Source: Stentor coeruleus (taxonomy: Eukaryota; Ciliophora; Heterotrichea; Heterotrichida; Stentoridae). From it: DNA of 64,000 nucleotides. Below the pieces are notes generated by a model. That model was not told the DNA's origin, ran no database searches, and was given only the letters and a program-made list of their open reading frames with translations. The DNA lies in assembly GCA_001970955.1 (NCBI GenBank), contig MPUH01000173.1, positions 26,379-90,378 on the forward strand. Direction: 5' to 3'. A program made the translations under genes and the position numbers. Below, in pieces: positions 37,018 through 46,995 of the stretch. Numbering within the stretch: the stretch's first letter is position 1; every line of letters starts with the position of its first letter.

Positions 37018-39997
37018 CTATGAGGATTTTGTTAGAGAAATATAGACTTGATAGAGGACTTCGTAGTCGGATGTCATTTGGTTGAGTTTTTTTGTTAGGT
37101 TTTGACATTTTTTCTTGTATTTTTGCAGTTTGGATTTGGGGATTAAGGATTTTAGTTGGGTNTATAGACTTGATAGAGGACTTCGTAGTCGGATGTCATT
37201 TGGTTGAGTTTTTTTGTTAGGTTTTGGCATTTTTTCTTGTATTTTTGCAGTTTGGATTTGGGGATTAAGGATTTTAGTTGGGCTTGTAGGGAGATGATGG
37301 TGGATGATTGGCTTTCGAGGGCTTGGTTTAGGTTTTGTATGTGGAAAATGAAGTCTTTTGTTGATAAGATTATTAGGGATTGGGCATTTTTTACTGATTT
37401 GAAGGAGTTTTTTAAGGATTTTTGCTTTGATTTGACATGTTTGAGAGTTTTCTGCAGGTTTGACGATTTTTCTTGGTCTTTATGTGTAGGGTTATGTATT
37501 GAAGATATTGAGGCTGGGCTACTAAGTGAGGGTTCTGATTAGGAATTACTTGAAGAATATTCTTTGTTTGATAGTTCTGAGTTTGATAAAAACGCTAATT
37601 GTAATTGTTGATATTCCTCTTGAATCAACATTTTTTCTTTCTCGATTATTGATATTTTATGTTTAAGGCGATTATAATGATGCTCCAAGATATCAAAAGC
37701 TTCAATTATTGTTGTATCACTTGGGTTTAGATGTGGTTTTTCTTGTAAGGATTCGTCTTGGGTGAAAATGTTTTGGATTTTTTGTAAGTAGATTTTTGAT
37801 ATGAAGAATTTTTCTGATTCATTAAATTTATTGTAAGTGTTTGATGGGAAAGTATGATTGGGGGATTTTTTGGAAATTGTTAGTGAAAGATTTTTAAGCT
37901 CAGTTTTGAAGAAGAGAAGCTGATCTTTTACATCTGTTTTTAAATTAAAACATGCTAGCTTAACTGAAGTAACCGATTCAGTAATAAACTCTAAGTCTAA
38001 CATTTTACCACTTCTTTCACTAAAATAAATAATTTTCGAAGACTCATTTTCACATTTCTTTTGGNAAAGAGAAGCTGATCTTTTACATCTGTTTTTAAAT
38101 TAAAACATGCTAGCTTAACTGAAGTAACAGATTCAGTAATAAACTCTAAGTCTAGCATTTTACCACTTCTTTCACTAAAATAAATAATTTTCGAAGACTC
38201 ATTTTCACATTTCTTTTGGAACTGATTCATATCTTTTTTTTCTTCTTTAGCAGCCTCAGCCATTTTCGTAAATTTCTTGATTTTTTTTGTGAGTTTTTTA
38301 TTATTACCCTTAATTTCATTATGAATTTTTTGCATTTTCTCGATTTCCTCATCTTTTTCACGCATTTTTCCTAAAAGATCCTCATATTTTCCAGCAATAC
38401 TCTTAGCATTTTCTTCAATTCCTTCTAATTTTGATATTTTCCCAATAAGTCTTTTGCATTTTCTAGCAAGTTTGCCATTGTTTTTTAATAAATCCTGCTG
38501 TGTCTGGCTTAATAATTGAACTTCATCAGTTTTTTCTTCTAATTTTGATATAATATCCAATACCTTATCATCAATATCTGGAGTTTCAGGTGGAGTTTGA
38601 ACTTTGTATTGCATTTCTAATAAATTGCTACTTTGTGTCAAATTTTTTTCATTGTTTTTGTTTATATTTTCAAGTTCAAGTTTTTGTTTTTCGAGTTTTT
38701 TGTTTTTTTTGATAAGATTTTTCAGGTTTTTCTCAGCGTCTTGAAGTTTTTTTATTTGTTCTTCTATTGTTATTCCCATTTTAACTTTTTCACCCAAAAC
38801 TATTTCGAGTTCTTCGGATAATTTTATGTTGTTGAATTTTATGTTGGAGATTTCTTTAGTAATTTTATTGTATTTTTCTTCAAGGTCGTTGAATTTTAAA
38901 ATTTGTTTATGGTTTTCTTTTGCTTTTATGGATAAGTCGTTTTGTTTTTCGAATGCAAGTTCTTTTTTTTTCGGAAATTTTATGGTTTTTTCATCTTCAC
39001 AATTTTCGGGTTTTGTATTTTTATTATACTGGTTTTTATCTTTTATCCTTTTCCTTAAATTTTCTTCAAAAATTTCAATTTTTGTATTTACAAAATCCAA
39101 CTTAATGCCAACACAGTCCTCAACATTTTTCCTATTTTCATCCATAAACCTACCTAGTTCTTGAAAATCTTTGATTGCTTTAGCTATTTTTCGATCTTTA
39201 TCCTTAAGCTCTTTTTTCATATCTCTGATCATATCATTCATCTCATCAGGGGCATTATCATTTTTCTGGCAAATCCTCGAAAACACTTCAACACATTGGT
39301 CAAAAGCATCAATCTTATCTAAAAACACTTGAAAAATCCTTTTGCTATCAAAACTATTTAACTTACCAACTTGTTCCCTAGCGAAATTCATACTTTCAAT
39401 AGCCATCCTAAGATTTAATATCATAACTGTTTTATTTTCAGTCCTTTCATGCATAATAACCCTTTCTCTAATAAGTTCATTATATTTATCTTCAAGTTTC
39501 AAATACTTATTCTCATTTACATGTTTTTCTTGTACCAGTCTTTTACAAAAACTCACAATTTTCTGTATTTTTACATTTTTTTCAGCCAATTTGCTATTAA
39601 AACCTTCATTTAACCTGAGAATCTGAATATCAAATTTTTCCTTAAAACTTTCAAGCTTTCTTTTTATAGTCTCAAGTATATTATTATAGTTACTGCAGTT
39701 AGTTTTTAAATAGTCAATCATTGTATTTTCTATATTTAATATTGATATACGACAATCTTTATCAGCTTTTTCAACTATTGAACTCATAAGATTGTTTTCT
39801 TCTTCTAAGATTTGATTAGATTTTTGTATATCTTCTAACATTAGTGTATAGTTCATATCTTTGAATGTGTGAAGGGCATAAGTGATATCGCTTTCGTATT
39901 GGCTGAGAACTTCTTGATGGACTGAGTAAGATTTTTCTTGTGAGCTACTTTCTAGAGCTTCACTTTCTTCGACTATGTTTGAAAATCTTTTTCTCAT
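37018..39997 (-). CDS. long coiled-coil protein, one intron, broken by two assembly duplications
   Basis: Start at the ATG read from 39997 (MRKRFSNIVEESEALESS). The frame seems to end in three pieces, but removing the duplicates at 37912-38066 and 37041-37162 and the 15-nt intron GTAATTCCTAATCAG (37535-37549) gives one 895-residue protein ending QVYISLTKSS. Most of it is long coiled coil (about residues 60-640), with Lys/Glu-rich heptads and few hydrophobic stretches. No conserved domain is recognised. It may be a centrosome, basal body or cytoskeletal filament protein; this is inferred only from architecture. It is convergent with the Piwi gene, with about 50 bases between the stops. Confidence 0.75.
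37041..37282. repeat. direct duplication flanking N at 37162 (assembly artefact)
   Basis: 120-base copies at 37041-37160 and 37163-37282 differ at one base. Collapsing them restores the C-terminus of the coiled-coil gene. Confidence 0.9.
37535..37549 (-). other. 15-nt spliceosomal intron
   Basis: On the minus strand GTAATTCCTAATCAG, with an A at position 10 and a CTAA box. It removes the TAA that would otherwise end the coiled-coil protein about 130 residues early. Confidence 0.85.
37912..38219. repeat. direct duplication flanking N at 38065 (assembly artefact)
   Basis: 153-base copies at 37912-38064 and 38067-38219 differ at two positions, like two haplotypes. Collapsing them fuses two ORFs into one coiled-coil gene. 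Confidence 0.92.
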
Positions 39998-40036
39998 ATT
40001 TGCTTTCTGATGGCATTATTCTATTTATGTTATAAT

Positions 40037-41182
40037 ATGAAACTTTGGCTTAAACTAGCTTTTTCATTCGCCCTTTTAGCTGTTTGTCTTGAAATCTTTA
40101 TCCTGACTCCATCTCCAAAAGAAAGACTTTCATCAAACTTGTAACAAAAATTCAGACCTCAAACAAACCTTGACAATACTAATGGAAAAGTTTTAACTGA
40201 TGCAGGTAAACTCTCATATTCTGGTTATTCTAAATACCCATCCTTAAACTGGGATCCAAGTCCTTTAACATCCTCTTTTTCAGATAAACTTAGATACAAA
40301 ATGTGGGATGTTTATATACTTTATACAAATAATCTTACCCTTCTTATAGCCTTAGCTGATATCGGCTATATAAAAAACTCATTCATTATATCCTATGAAA
40401 AAAAATCATCACCAAAATCATATGAAAAACTTATCCCACCATGGGAATCAACCTTAATGTCTTCAACCTCATTATCTGGAACAACTTCCTATAATTCATC
40501 CTCATATTCTCTATTGTTTTCTAATCTTAATCCTCATACAAAAAGTATTAAAATATCAAGTTCTGACTATAATATTGATCTTATTTATAGTAAAAATGAT
40601 AATCAAGAGAGCATTTTTTTCTTTGGACCTTTTAATGAAGATATGTCTCAGTTTTTCTATGCCCATAAAAGTTATAATTATAATGTTAAAGGGAATGTAA
40701 AAATTGGTAATAATGAATATATACTTGATAATGAACTTGGACTTATGGATTGGGGAAGAGGTGTTTGGCCTTATCAAGGAAAATGGATGTGGGCATCAGG
40801 AAATGGGATTTTTGATGGGAAGAAAATAGCTTTGAATATGGAAGAATTACCTAAGGATTTTAAATCATCAAAAGCTTCAGAAGATTGTTTTTTTGTTGAT
40901 GATAAAATGATAAAGTTGGGTGTTGTTAATTTGAATCAGAAGAAAGGAAGTGATAAGGTTTGGGAGTTTAAAACTGTAAATGTAGGGCCGAATGAAATGT
41001 TTGCAAGTATTAAAGGGATTTTTGTTGCTGAGGAAAGTATGGTTAAAAAAACGAATTTGTGGATTATTAAATCGCAAATTGTTCAGTATTTTGGGGAGTT
41101 TGAAGGAGAGGTTGAAACGGTTGATGGGATTATTAGGTTTAAGGTTAGAGGGCTTGTTGAGTATCATGAAAGTCGTTGGTAA
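40037..41182 (+). CDS. DUF2804 protein with N-terminal membrane anchor, paralog 1, one intron
   Basis: Exon 1 (40037-40140) gives MKLWLKLAFSFALLAVCLEI, an N-terminal hydrophobic helix. The intron GTAACAAAAATTCAG is at 40141-40155 and exon 2 runs to 41182; total 376 residues. The body follows the DUF2804 pattern: LTDAGKLSYSGYSKYPSLNW (family: L-t-x-x-G-k-l-x-x-x-G-w-s), then KMWDVYILYTNNLTLLIALADIGYIK and MDWGRGVWPYQGKWMWASG. The conserved W-G-R-G-x-W-P-x-x-x-x-W is a mark of the family, whose function is not known. The gene is paired with a close paralog 360 bases downstream, in the same orientation. Confidence 0.85.
40141..40155 (+). other. 15-nt spliceosomal intron
   Basis: GTAACAAAAATTCAG, with an A at position 10. 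It sits at the same place in the protein as the intron of the neighbouring paralog. Confidence 0.88.
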
Positions 41183-41541
41183 TTAAGATTTCTTTAGCTT
41201 TTTATTCTATAAGTTATGTTGGTTAAATCATGATTTTATATCTATTTTTTGTTCAAGATAAGTATTTATCATATTACAAATATATAAAAAATAGTATTTA
41301 TTATATACAAATCAACACAAATGTTTAAGAAAACAACTTTTCTAATAAAACAGATTTTATTTTATTACCAAATTCGTAAAAAGTATTTTTTTTACTAGAT
41401 TATCTATCAATAACTTATTTTCTTTAAAAAAAACTTATAAATTAATAAACTCCTTATTCTATATCCTTAATTTTACAAAAAAATCCACAAAATTTTTCCC
41501 TGACTTTCCATATTTTTTCATATATCCTACATATAAATAAT
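41183..41541. other. spacer between the DUF2804 paralogs
   Basis: About 360 AT-rich bases. No gene or repeat is seen, and the flanks of the two paralogs are not obviously alike. Confidence 0.5.
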
Positions 41542-42675
41542 ATGAAATTTTTACTAACCATAGGTATATCAATAGTCCTCATACCACTTCTAATTGAATA
41601 CTTTCTTCTGATTCCAAATTACCAACCTCTAACAAAATCACTGTAATTTCAACTTAGCCCTCAAACAAAAATTCTCGAATCCTCAGGTTTAATTCTCTCA
41701 GACTCAGGAACCCTACGTTATTCAGGCTATCAAACATCTAATCCTTTAAAATGGAATCCATCCTCAACTATTCTACAATCCTTTCGTTTAAAACAGTGGG
41801 ACTTTTATGGTTTTTATTCAAAAAACCTAACATTATGTATAGCACTCGCTGATATTGGGTATATAAAAAATGTGTTTATCACCGTTTATAATGGTAAAAC
41901 AGAACCTATGACTTATGATAAACTAATTTTCCCTTGGGAAAAAGTACAAATGTCTCAAGGCCCAGAAGAAGGTGATAGTTTTTATTATTCTGATGATTTT
42001 ATTATAAACTTTGCCAATAATAAAGGTGGGGTTAAAAAAATTTTTGCAAGAAGCAAAGAAGTTGATTTGGACCTGATATTGAGAAAAAGATCTGGACAAG
42101 AAGAGATGGCTTATTATGGAGCTTTTAATAAAGATATGAGTCAGTTTGCTTATACAAATAAAGCATATAATTATATTGTAGATGGTAATGTGAGAATTGG
42201 GAATGATAATGTTAGGGTTAATGACTTATTGGCAATGATGGATTGGACTAGAGGAATTTGGCCATATCAAGGAGGGTGGAAATGGATGTCAGGAATGGGT
42301 AGGTATGATGGAAAAGATATATCTATAAACCTTGGCGAGATATCATATGAAAGGGAATTTAATCAAGCTACAGATGATTGTGTGTATATAAATGAGCATG
42401 TGATAAAACTTGGAAACGTAAACATGAACCAGGACCCAGACAATGATAATATTTGGCATATATACACCATAAACTCTAAACCAACCCCAAACTACTCATC
42501 CTTCCAAGGGACTTTCACAGTTTCCAAAATCTTCAATAAACAAGTAAATTTCTGGCTTATCCAATCATACCTTTACCAACATTTCGGGGAAATCGAAGGT
42601 ACCTTAACAACAACTCATGAAACTTTATATTTCAAAATCCAAGGGATTTTCGAGCGTCATTTTACTCGTTGGTAA
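41542..42675 (+). CDS. DUF2804 protein with N-terminal membrane anchor, paralog 2, one intron
   Basis: Exon 1 (41542-41642) gives MKFLLTIGISIVLIPLLIEY, a hydrophobic N-terminal helix. The intron GTAATTTCAACTTAG is at 41643-41657 and exon 2 ends at 42675; 372 residues. The body parallels its neighbour: ILSDSGTLRYSGYQTSNPLKW, FRLKQWDFYGFYSKNLTLCI, MDWTRGIWPYQGGWKWMSG and the ending IQGIFERHFTRW (VRGLVEYHESRW in paralog 1). The Gly of WGRG is Thr here (WTRG). The two share less than half of their residues by eye, so the duplication is old even though the intron position is identical. Confidence 0.85.
41643..41657 (+). other. 15-nt spliceosomal intron
   Basis: GTAATTTCAACTTAG, with an A at position 10. 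It interrupts the codon before the shared P-Q-T, at the same position as in the paralog. Confidence 0.88.
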
Positions 42676-42774
42676 TTTTCTTTACCTAAATAAAAATTTC
42701 CTCATATATTTTCAGACAAATTAATATATATAAAAAGCAAAATGCTTAAAGCTAAATTTTATTTAAGAACTTCC

Positions 42775-43020
42775 TTACATGCTCAAGTCCTTGTCTAATT
42801 CAACTGCAGGTAGAGCTTTACCTATGGAATCAATATGAATTCTTGAAATTTCTTTACCATTTTTGAACTCTCTAACTTTGAATGCAGTTTTGCCGCATGT
42901 CATTAAAACTTGCTTTCTTGGACCTGCTGCGAATCTTGATACAAGGCTCATTGAATGGCACCACATCCTATTCCAAGTTAGTCTTCCGTAATACCAGCCA
43001 AGAATATGATTAACTCCCAT
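42775..43020 (-). CDS. small conserved-looking protein, unknown
   Basis: 81 residues (MGVNHILGWYYGRLTWNRMW...), GC-richer than the flanks and starting at the first ATG read from 43020. It is rich in Trp, Tyr and Arg near the start and ends AVELDKDLSM. There is no membrane segment. RKQVLMTCGKTAFKVREFKNG could be a small beta-rich fold. Codon use is like the neighbours. I do not recognise a family, but the composition is too structured to be a chance ORF. Confidence 0.62.
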   Translation of the reverse strand: MGVNHILGWYYGRLTWNRMWCHSMSLVSRFAAGPRKQVLMTCGKTAFKVREFKNGKEISRIHIDSIGKALPAVELDKDLSM

Positions 43021-43666
43021 ATTTATTATTAGGGTAAAGATTTGGCTGATTTAACTTTTGGGAAATTTTATGGGGGAAATTAGGTTTTTATGATTTTAGA
43101 AAGGATTTTTTGGATTGATGGAAGATGGAAGATTTGGTAAGGATTGTTATGAAAGGTTTAAAGGTTNAGGGAAATTATTAGGTTTTTATGATTTTAGAAA
43201 GGATTTTTTGGATTGATGGAAGATTTGGTAAGGATTGTTATGAAAGGTTTAAAGGTTTTTGTATGGAAGATAAAGATGNGGGGAAATTAGGTTTTTATGA
43301 TTTTAGAAAGGATTTTTTGGATTGATGGAAGATGGAAGATTTGGTAAGGATTGTTATGAAAGGTTTAAAGGTTTTTGTATGGAAGATAAAGATGATAATA
43401 AAGATGATTTTTTTGGTGGAATTAAGGAAATAGGTTAGGATATGATTTTTAGGGTTGAGATAAGTTTTGTTTAAGGGTTTATTTGTGATTTAGTAAGGTT
43501 TTTTTGGTTTTAAAGGATTAATTAGATTTTTTTTAGGTTAAAATAGTTTAGTTTAAAGCTTTTGATCGGTATTACTGGAAAATGCTGAGGTTTATGATTT
43601 TTTTATAAGGATTTACTTCCAAATGTAGTGATAAATATTCCTCATATAAAATTATAGGAAAAATGA
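43021..43666. other. intergenic with stacked assembly duplications
   Basis: Upstream of the small gene and downstream of the kinase gene. It is dominated by three near-copies of one 100-base block separated by N at 43167 and N at 43279. No gene is seen. Confidence 0.7.
43073..43401. repeat. three near-copies around N at 43167 and N at 43279 (assembly artefact)
   Basis: Blocks at about 43073-43166, 43168-43278 and 43280-43401 share GGATTTTTTGGATTGATGG and the flanking sequence. The middle copy lacks one nine-base GATGGAAGA unit and has an extra ATT, so it may be the second haplotype. Confidence 0.85.
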
Positions 43667-45115
43667 TTATGTAGTTATTAATGAAATCATCATTTCTTTA
43701 AATTCGCTAAAGTCAATCATCCCATCCCCATTTCGATCAACTTGTTCTATAAGCTTAGCATAAGCTGAAATATCAATTTTAACGTGCGCTTCTAATAAGT
43801 ACTTTAATTCTTGAGCTGTGATTTTCCCATTATCATCTCTATCAAAAGCTTTAAACGCAGCTTCAAGTTTAGCTTCCGACAAAAGTTTTTTTTTATCCAT
43901 AGCCGCAGCTAAAAACTCACTATAATCAATATACCCACTATTATCAGTATCAACTCTAATCATAATACTATGTATTTCTTCTTCATTTAAACTATTACCA
44001 AATATTTTCTTACAATACTGTTTAAGTTCTTGTTCATCAATTTTCCCTTGACCATGTTTGTCTATGCTTTTAAATATAAATGTTAATTCATTACGTTCAC
44101 TTTGACTTAAAAGTTGACTTGATATAAACCTTATCACAGCTCTTTGTAATTTGTTTGTATCTTGGAAATTTTTTATATTGTTTGCTGTAGATTCTAAAAG
44201 ACTACCTCGGATGTTTGGGGTTTTTGATGAAGTTATCCAAGGGGAATTAAATGCTTCTTTGGCTGTTATTCGGGTTTTTGAGTTAGTGTTGAGAAGTTTT
44301 GAGGCGAGGATTTTGGCTTCTTTTGTTATCATTTCCCAGTTTGGTCCAGTTAGAGTGTATTCACCTTTCATTATTAGGTTTAAGGTTTTCTTTTTGCTGC
44401 CCCCGTTAAAAGGTAACGAGCCTGAAAGGAGGATGTACATGATAACTCCACAGCTCCATAGGTCACAGCTACTGTCGTATTTTTTCTTTATAACTTCAGG
44501 AGCGATATAATTTATAGTCCCAATCATCTGTGATAGTTTCCTTCCTGGTTTCAGTTCAGTAGCAATACCAAAATCAGTAATTTTTATATTAATATTTCCT
44601 GGTTTTTCAATCAGCATATTTTCCAGCTTAAGGTCTCTATGAACAATATTCATATTATGCAAATAGCAAAGAGCTGACAAAATCTGCTTCATACAAATCG
44701 CAGCTTGTGACTCACTCAAACATCCAATCCTAGCAATAGCATCCAATAATTCCCCTCCAGTACATAATTCCATAACCAGATACAAATTAAACTCATCTTC
44801 ATGAAACTCATAAACTTTTACAATATTCGGATGATCAAGTTTCCTTTGAATTTCAACTTCAGCCATGATTTTTTTACGTGTTTCTTCGTTTACAATTGTA
44901 AGTTTGTTAATGATTTTTATAGCTCTTTTTTCTAATGTCTGCTTATGAACTCCATAAACTACACGACCATATGATCCAGAGCCAAGTTCTTCTTTAAAAT
45001 CATATAAATTGAAAATACTTTCTTCTAGTCCTTTTACGAACTGCCCAGGGAATAAAATCACTGATCTACGACTCTGAGCAATGAGGGTATTTCTTTTTAC
45101 TGTTCCACATCCCAT
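43667..45115 (-). CDS. calcium-dependent protein kinase (CDPK)
   Basis: 482 residues starting MGCGTVKRN from the ATG read from 45115. That start is chosen because MGC is a plausible N-myristoylation plus palmitoylation signal; an in-frame TTG 15 codons upstream is ignored. The kinase domain spans about residues 38-300: glycine loop GSGSYG, catalytic Lys67 (AIK), HRD at 159-161 (VHRDLKLEN), DFG at 181-183 and APEV. A junction helix follows, then four EF-hands with loops beginning DKHGQGKIDEQE, DTDNSGYIDYSE, DRDDNGKITAQE and DRNGDGMIDFSE. All catalytic residues and four usable calcium loops are present. CDPKs of alveolates and plants link calcium signals to motility and secretion; here it is likely membrane-bound. 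Confidence 0.97.
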   Translation of the reverse strand: MGCGTVKRNTLIAQSRRSVILFPGQFVKGLEESIFNLYDFKEELGSGSYGRVVYGVHKQTLEKRAIKIINKLTIVNEETRKKIMAEVEIQRKLDHPNIVKVYEFHEDEFNLYLVMELCTGGELLDAIARIGCLSESQAAICMKQILSALCYLHNMNIVHRDLKLENMLIEKPGNINIKITDFGIATELKPGRKLSQMIGTINYIAPEVIKKKYDSSCDLWSCGVIMYILLSGSLPFNGGSKKKTLNLIMKGEYTLTGPNWEMITKEAKILASKLLNTNSKTRITAKEAFNSPWITSSKTPNIRGSLLESTANNIKNFQDTNKLQRAVIRFISSQLLSQSERNELTFIFKSIDKHGQGKIDEQELKQYCKKIFGNSLNEEEIHSIMIRVDTDNSGYIDYSEFLAAAMDKKKLLSEAKLEAAFKAFDRDDNGKITAQELKYLLEAHVKIDISAYAKLIEQVDRNGDGMIDFSEFKEMMISLITT

Positions 45116-46598
45116 TTTTGTTTTTTTTATTAGAAATTGGTTTTGATTAGATTTTAACAATAGATATGGTTTAAAAATAACTAAAATATTTGGTTTGGAT
45201 GTTTATAAGAAAGAATATTTTAGAATTATAATAATGGATTTAATAGTAAGGATGGTGTAGTTGAAAGGATGAAGAATTTGAATATTGGAAACTATGATTT
45301 TAAGAAGGAAGGAGAAAGATTGGATTGTAAAATGAGTTTGGTAAAAATAAATTTATGATTAGGATTAAAGATCATAGGGAATTTTTAGTCATGCTAAGAT
45401 GGGGAATAATATTGATATTGATAGAATGTTTATCAATGCTATGATTGATATAAGATTTAGAGATTGGGATGTTGATTAGAGAATTTATAGTTGTGGGTTT
45501 AAAATATTGGTTGTAAGGAATACAACTTTCTTCTCAAGGATTTTTTGAATTTATTTTGGTTTTTTTTAAGGATTTTAGCTTTTAGTCAATAAATCTGACT
45601 TAGGAAGTTATAAGTAACTTGTATAGTATTTTTGTTTGTTATATATCTTTAGCCTAACCTAATTATCTGATTATATTAAACCAAAAATAATCCTTAAGCA
45701 AGTAGAAAAAAATCAATAATTATTCCTTCAATTTAAAAATATCCCTATAATAAAACCAATTTATAATTGTAAAATTATATACAAATCCAACATATAAAAG
45801 ACTTAGGTTCTCTGAAGATAAACCCTGACACATAAAAAGATGATACTGAGAGTGAAAAGCCACAAGTCATAAGAGTCAGGAGCATTTTCAACTATTTTCA
45901 AACCTTTCCAAGAAAAATTCCTAAAAAATTTCTAAGTAAATGTTTTCTCATAATCAAAATCATATAGGCAGATCAAATAAACTTAAAAAAGAATTCTAAA
46001 TGCTATTATCTTATAAAATCAAAGACCAAGGGATAATAACAAGTTTTTTGGCATCAATCAACTCTTTAAAAANGAGTCAGGAGCATTTTCAACTATTTTC
46101 AAACCTTTCCAAGAAAAATTCCTAAAAAATTTCTAAGTAAATGTTTCCTCATAATCAAAATCATATAGGCAGATCAAATAAACTTAAAAAAGAATTCTAA
46201 ATGCTATTGTCTTATAAAATCAAAGACCAAGGGATAATAACAAGTTTTTTGGCATCAATCAACTCTTTAAAAACATAAAAAATTGAAGACAAAACCAATC
46301 ATCCTCATCAGAAAAAAAAAATNACATAAAAAATTGAAGACAAAACCAATCATCCTCATCAGAAAAAAAAAATTAATAAAAACTCAGAATAACCTCTAGA
46401 TTTTACTAGGATTTCGACAAAAACTTACCGCAAACTACTTAATATGTAATTTTTTAAGTAACAAGCAAAGTATTTATTATATAACACTAATACCTTAATA
46501 TCATTTTGTAATGTTTATAGTTTTTAAAAAAAAAATCTTAATTCATTAAAGAAATTATCCTATTGTTATGGGCCTTTTTATACATATTTAATAGTTTA
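45116..46598. other. long intergenic region with assembly duplications
   Basis: About 1.5 kb. Two duplications around N at 46073 and N at 46323 account for some 250 bases. In the remainder stops are frequent in all frames, and I find no RNA gene or split exon. Confidence 0.55.
45873..46373. repeat. direct duplications flanking N at 46073 and N at 46323 (assembly artefacts)
   Basis: 45873-46072 is repeated at 46074-46273 with two base differences (200 bases each). 46273-46322 is repeated exactly at 46324-46373. Each pair brackets one N. Confidence 0.92.
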
Positions 46599-46877
46599 TT
46601 AATCAGTATATATAATTTTTCTAGACTCGTTTTTCATTTTCAGTTGACCTTGGACATCTTCATATACTGGGATATGATCAATAGCAATTATAACCTCTGC
46701 TCTTTTTCTTTTTACAGTTCTATTAGACTTAGATTCTTCAACTGATTTCCTAATTAGCTCTTTGACTATGTTTAATTTATCTACAATGCTAAGCTCTGAT
46801 TCTAGATTAGTCGATTTCTGCTCAAGCTCTTCAGTCCTCTCTTCCTGTTTAAAGCAGCAAAACAAAAACCTTTTCAT
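46599..46877 (-). CDS. small unknown protein, possibly lipid-anchored
   Basis: 92 residues starting MKRFLFCCFKQEERTEELEQ at the ATG read from 46877. The two adjacent cysteines near the start could be palmitoylated. Residues 12-50 are predicted helix or coiled coil, and the C-terminus (RAEVIIAIDHIPVYEDVQG) has a beta-strand look. No family is recognised. The length and lack of stops are modest evidence, so this could be a chance ORF, though the start context and composition are gene-like. Confidence 0.5.
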   Translation of the reverse strand: MKRFLFCCFKQEERTEELEQKSTNLESELSIVDKLNIVKELIRKSVEESKSNRTVKRKRAEVIIAIDHIPVYEDVQGQLKMKNESRKIIYTD

Positions 46878-46995
46878 ATTTAATCTTTATAACCTCATAG
46901 CCTTAAAAAAATAGTATCTCTTATTTTCCTAACAAAATTAAAACCAACTTTCCTAATGGTCATTATAAATCCAAAACTACTTAAATTCCCTTCAA

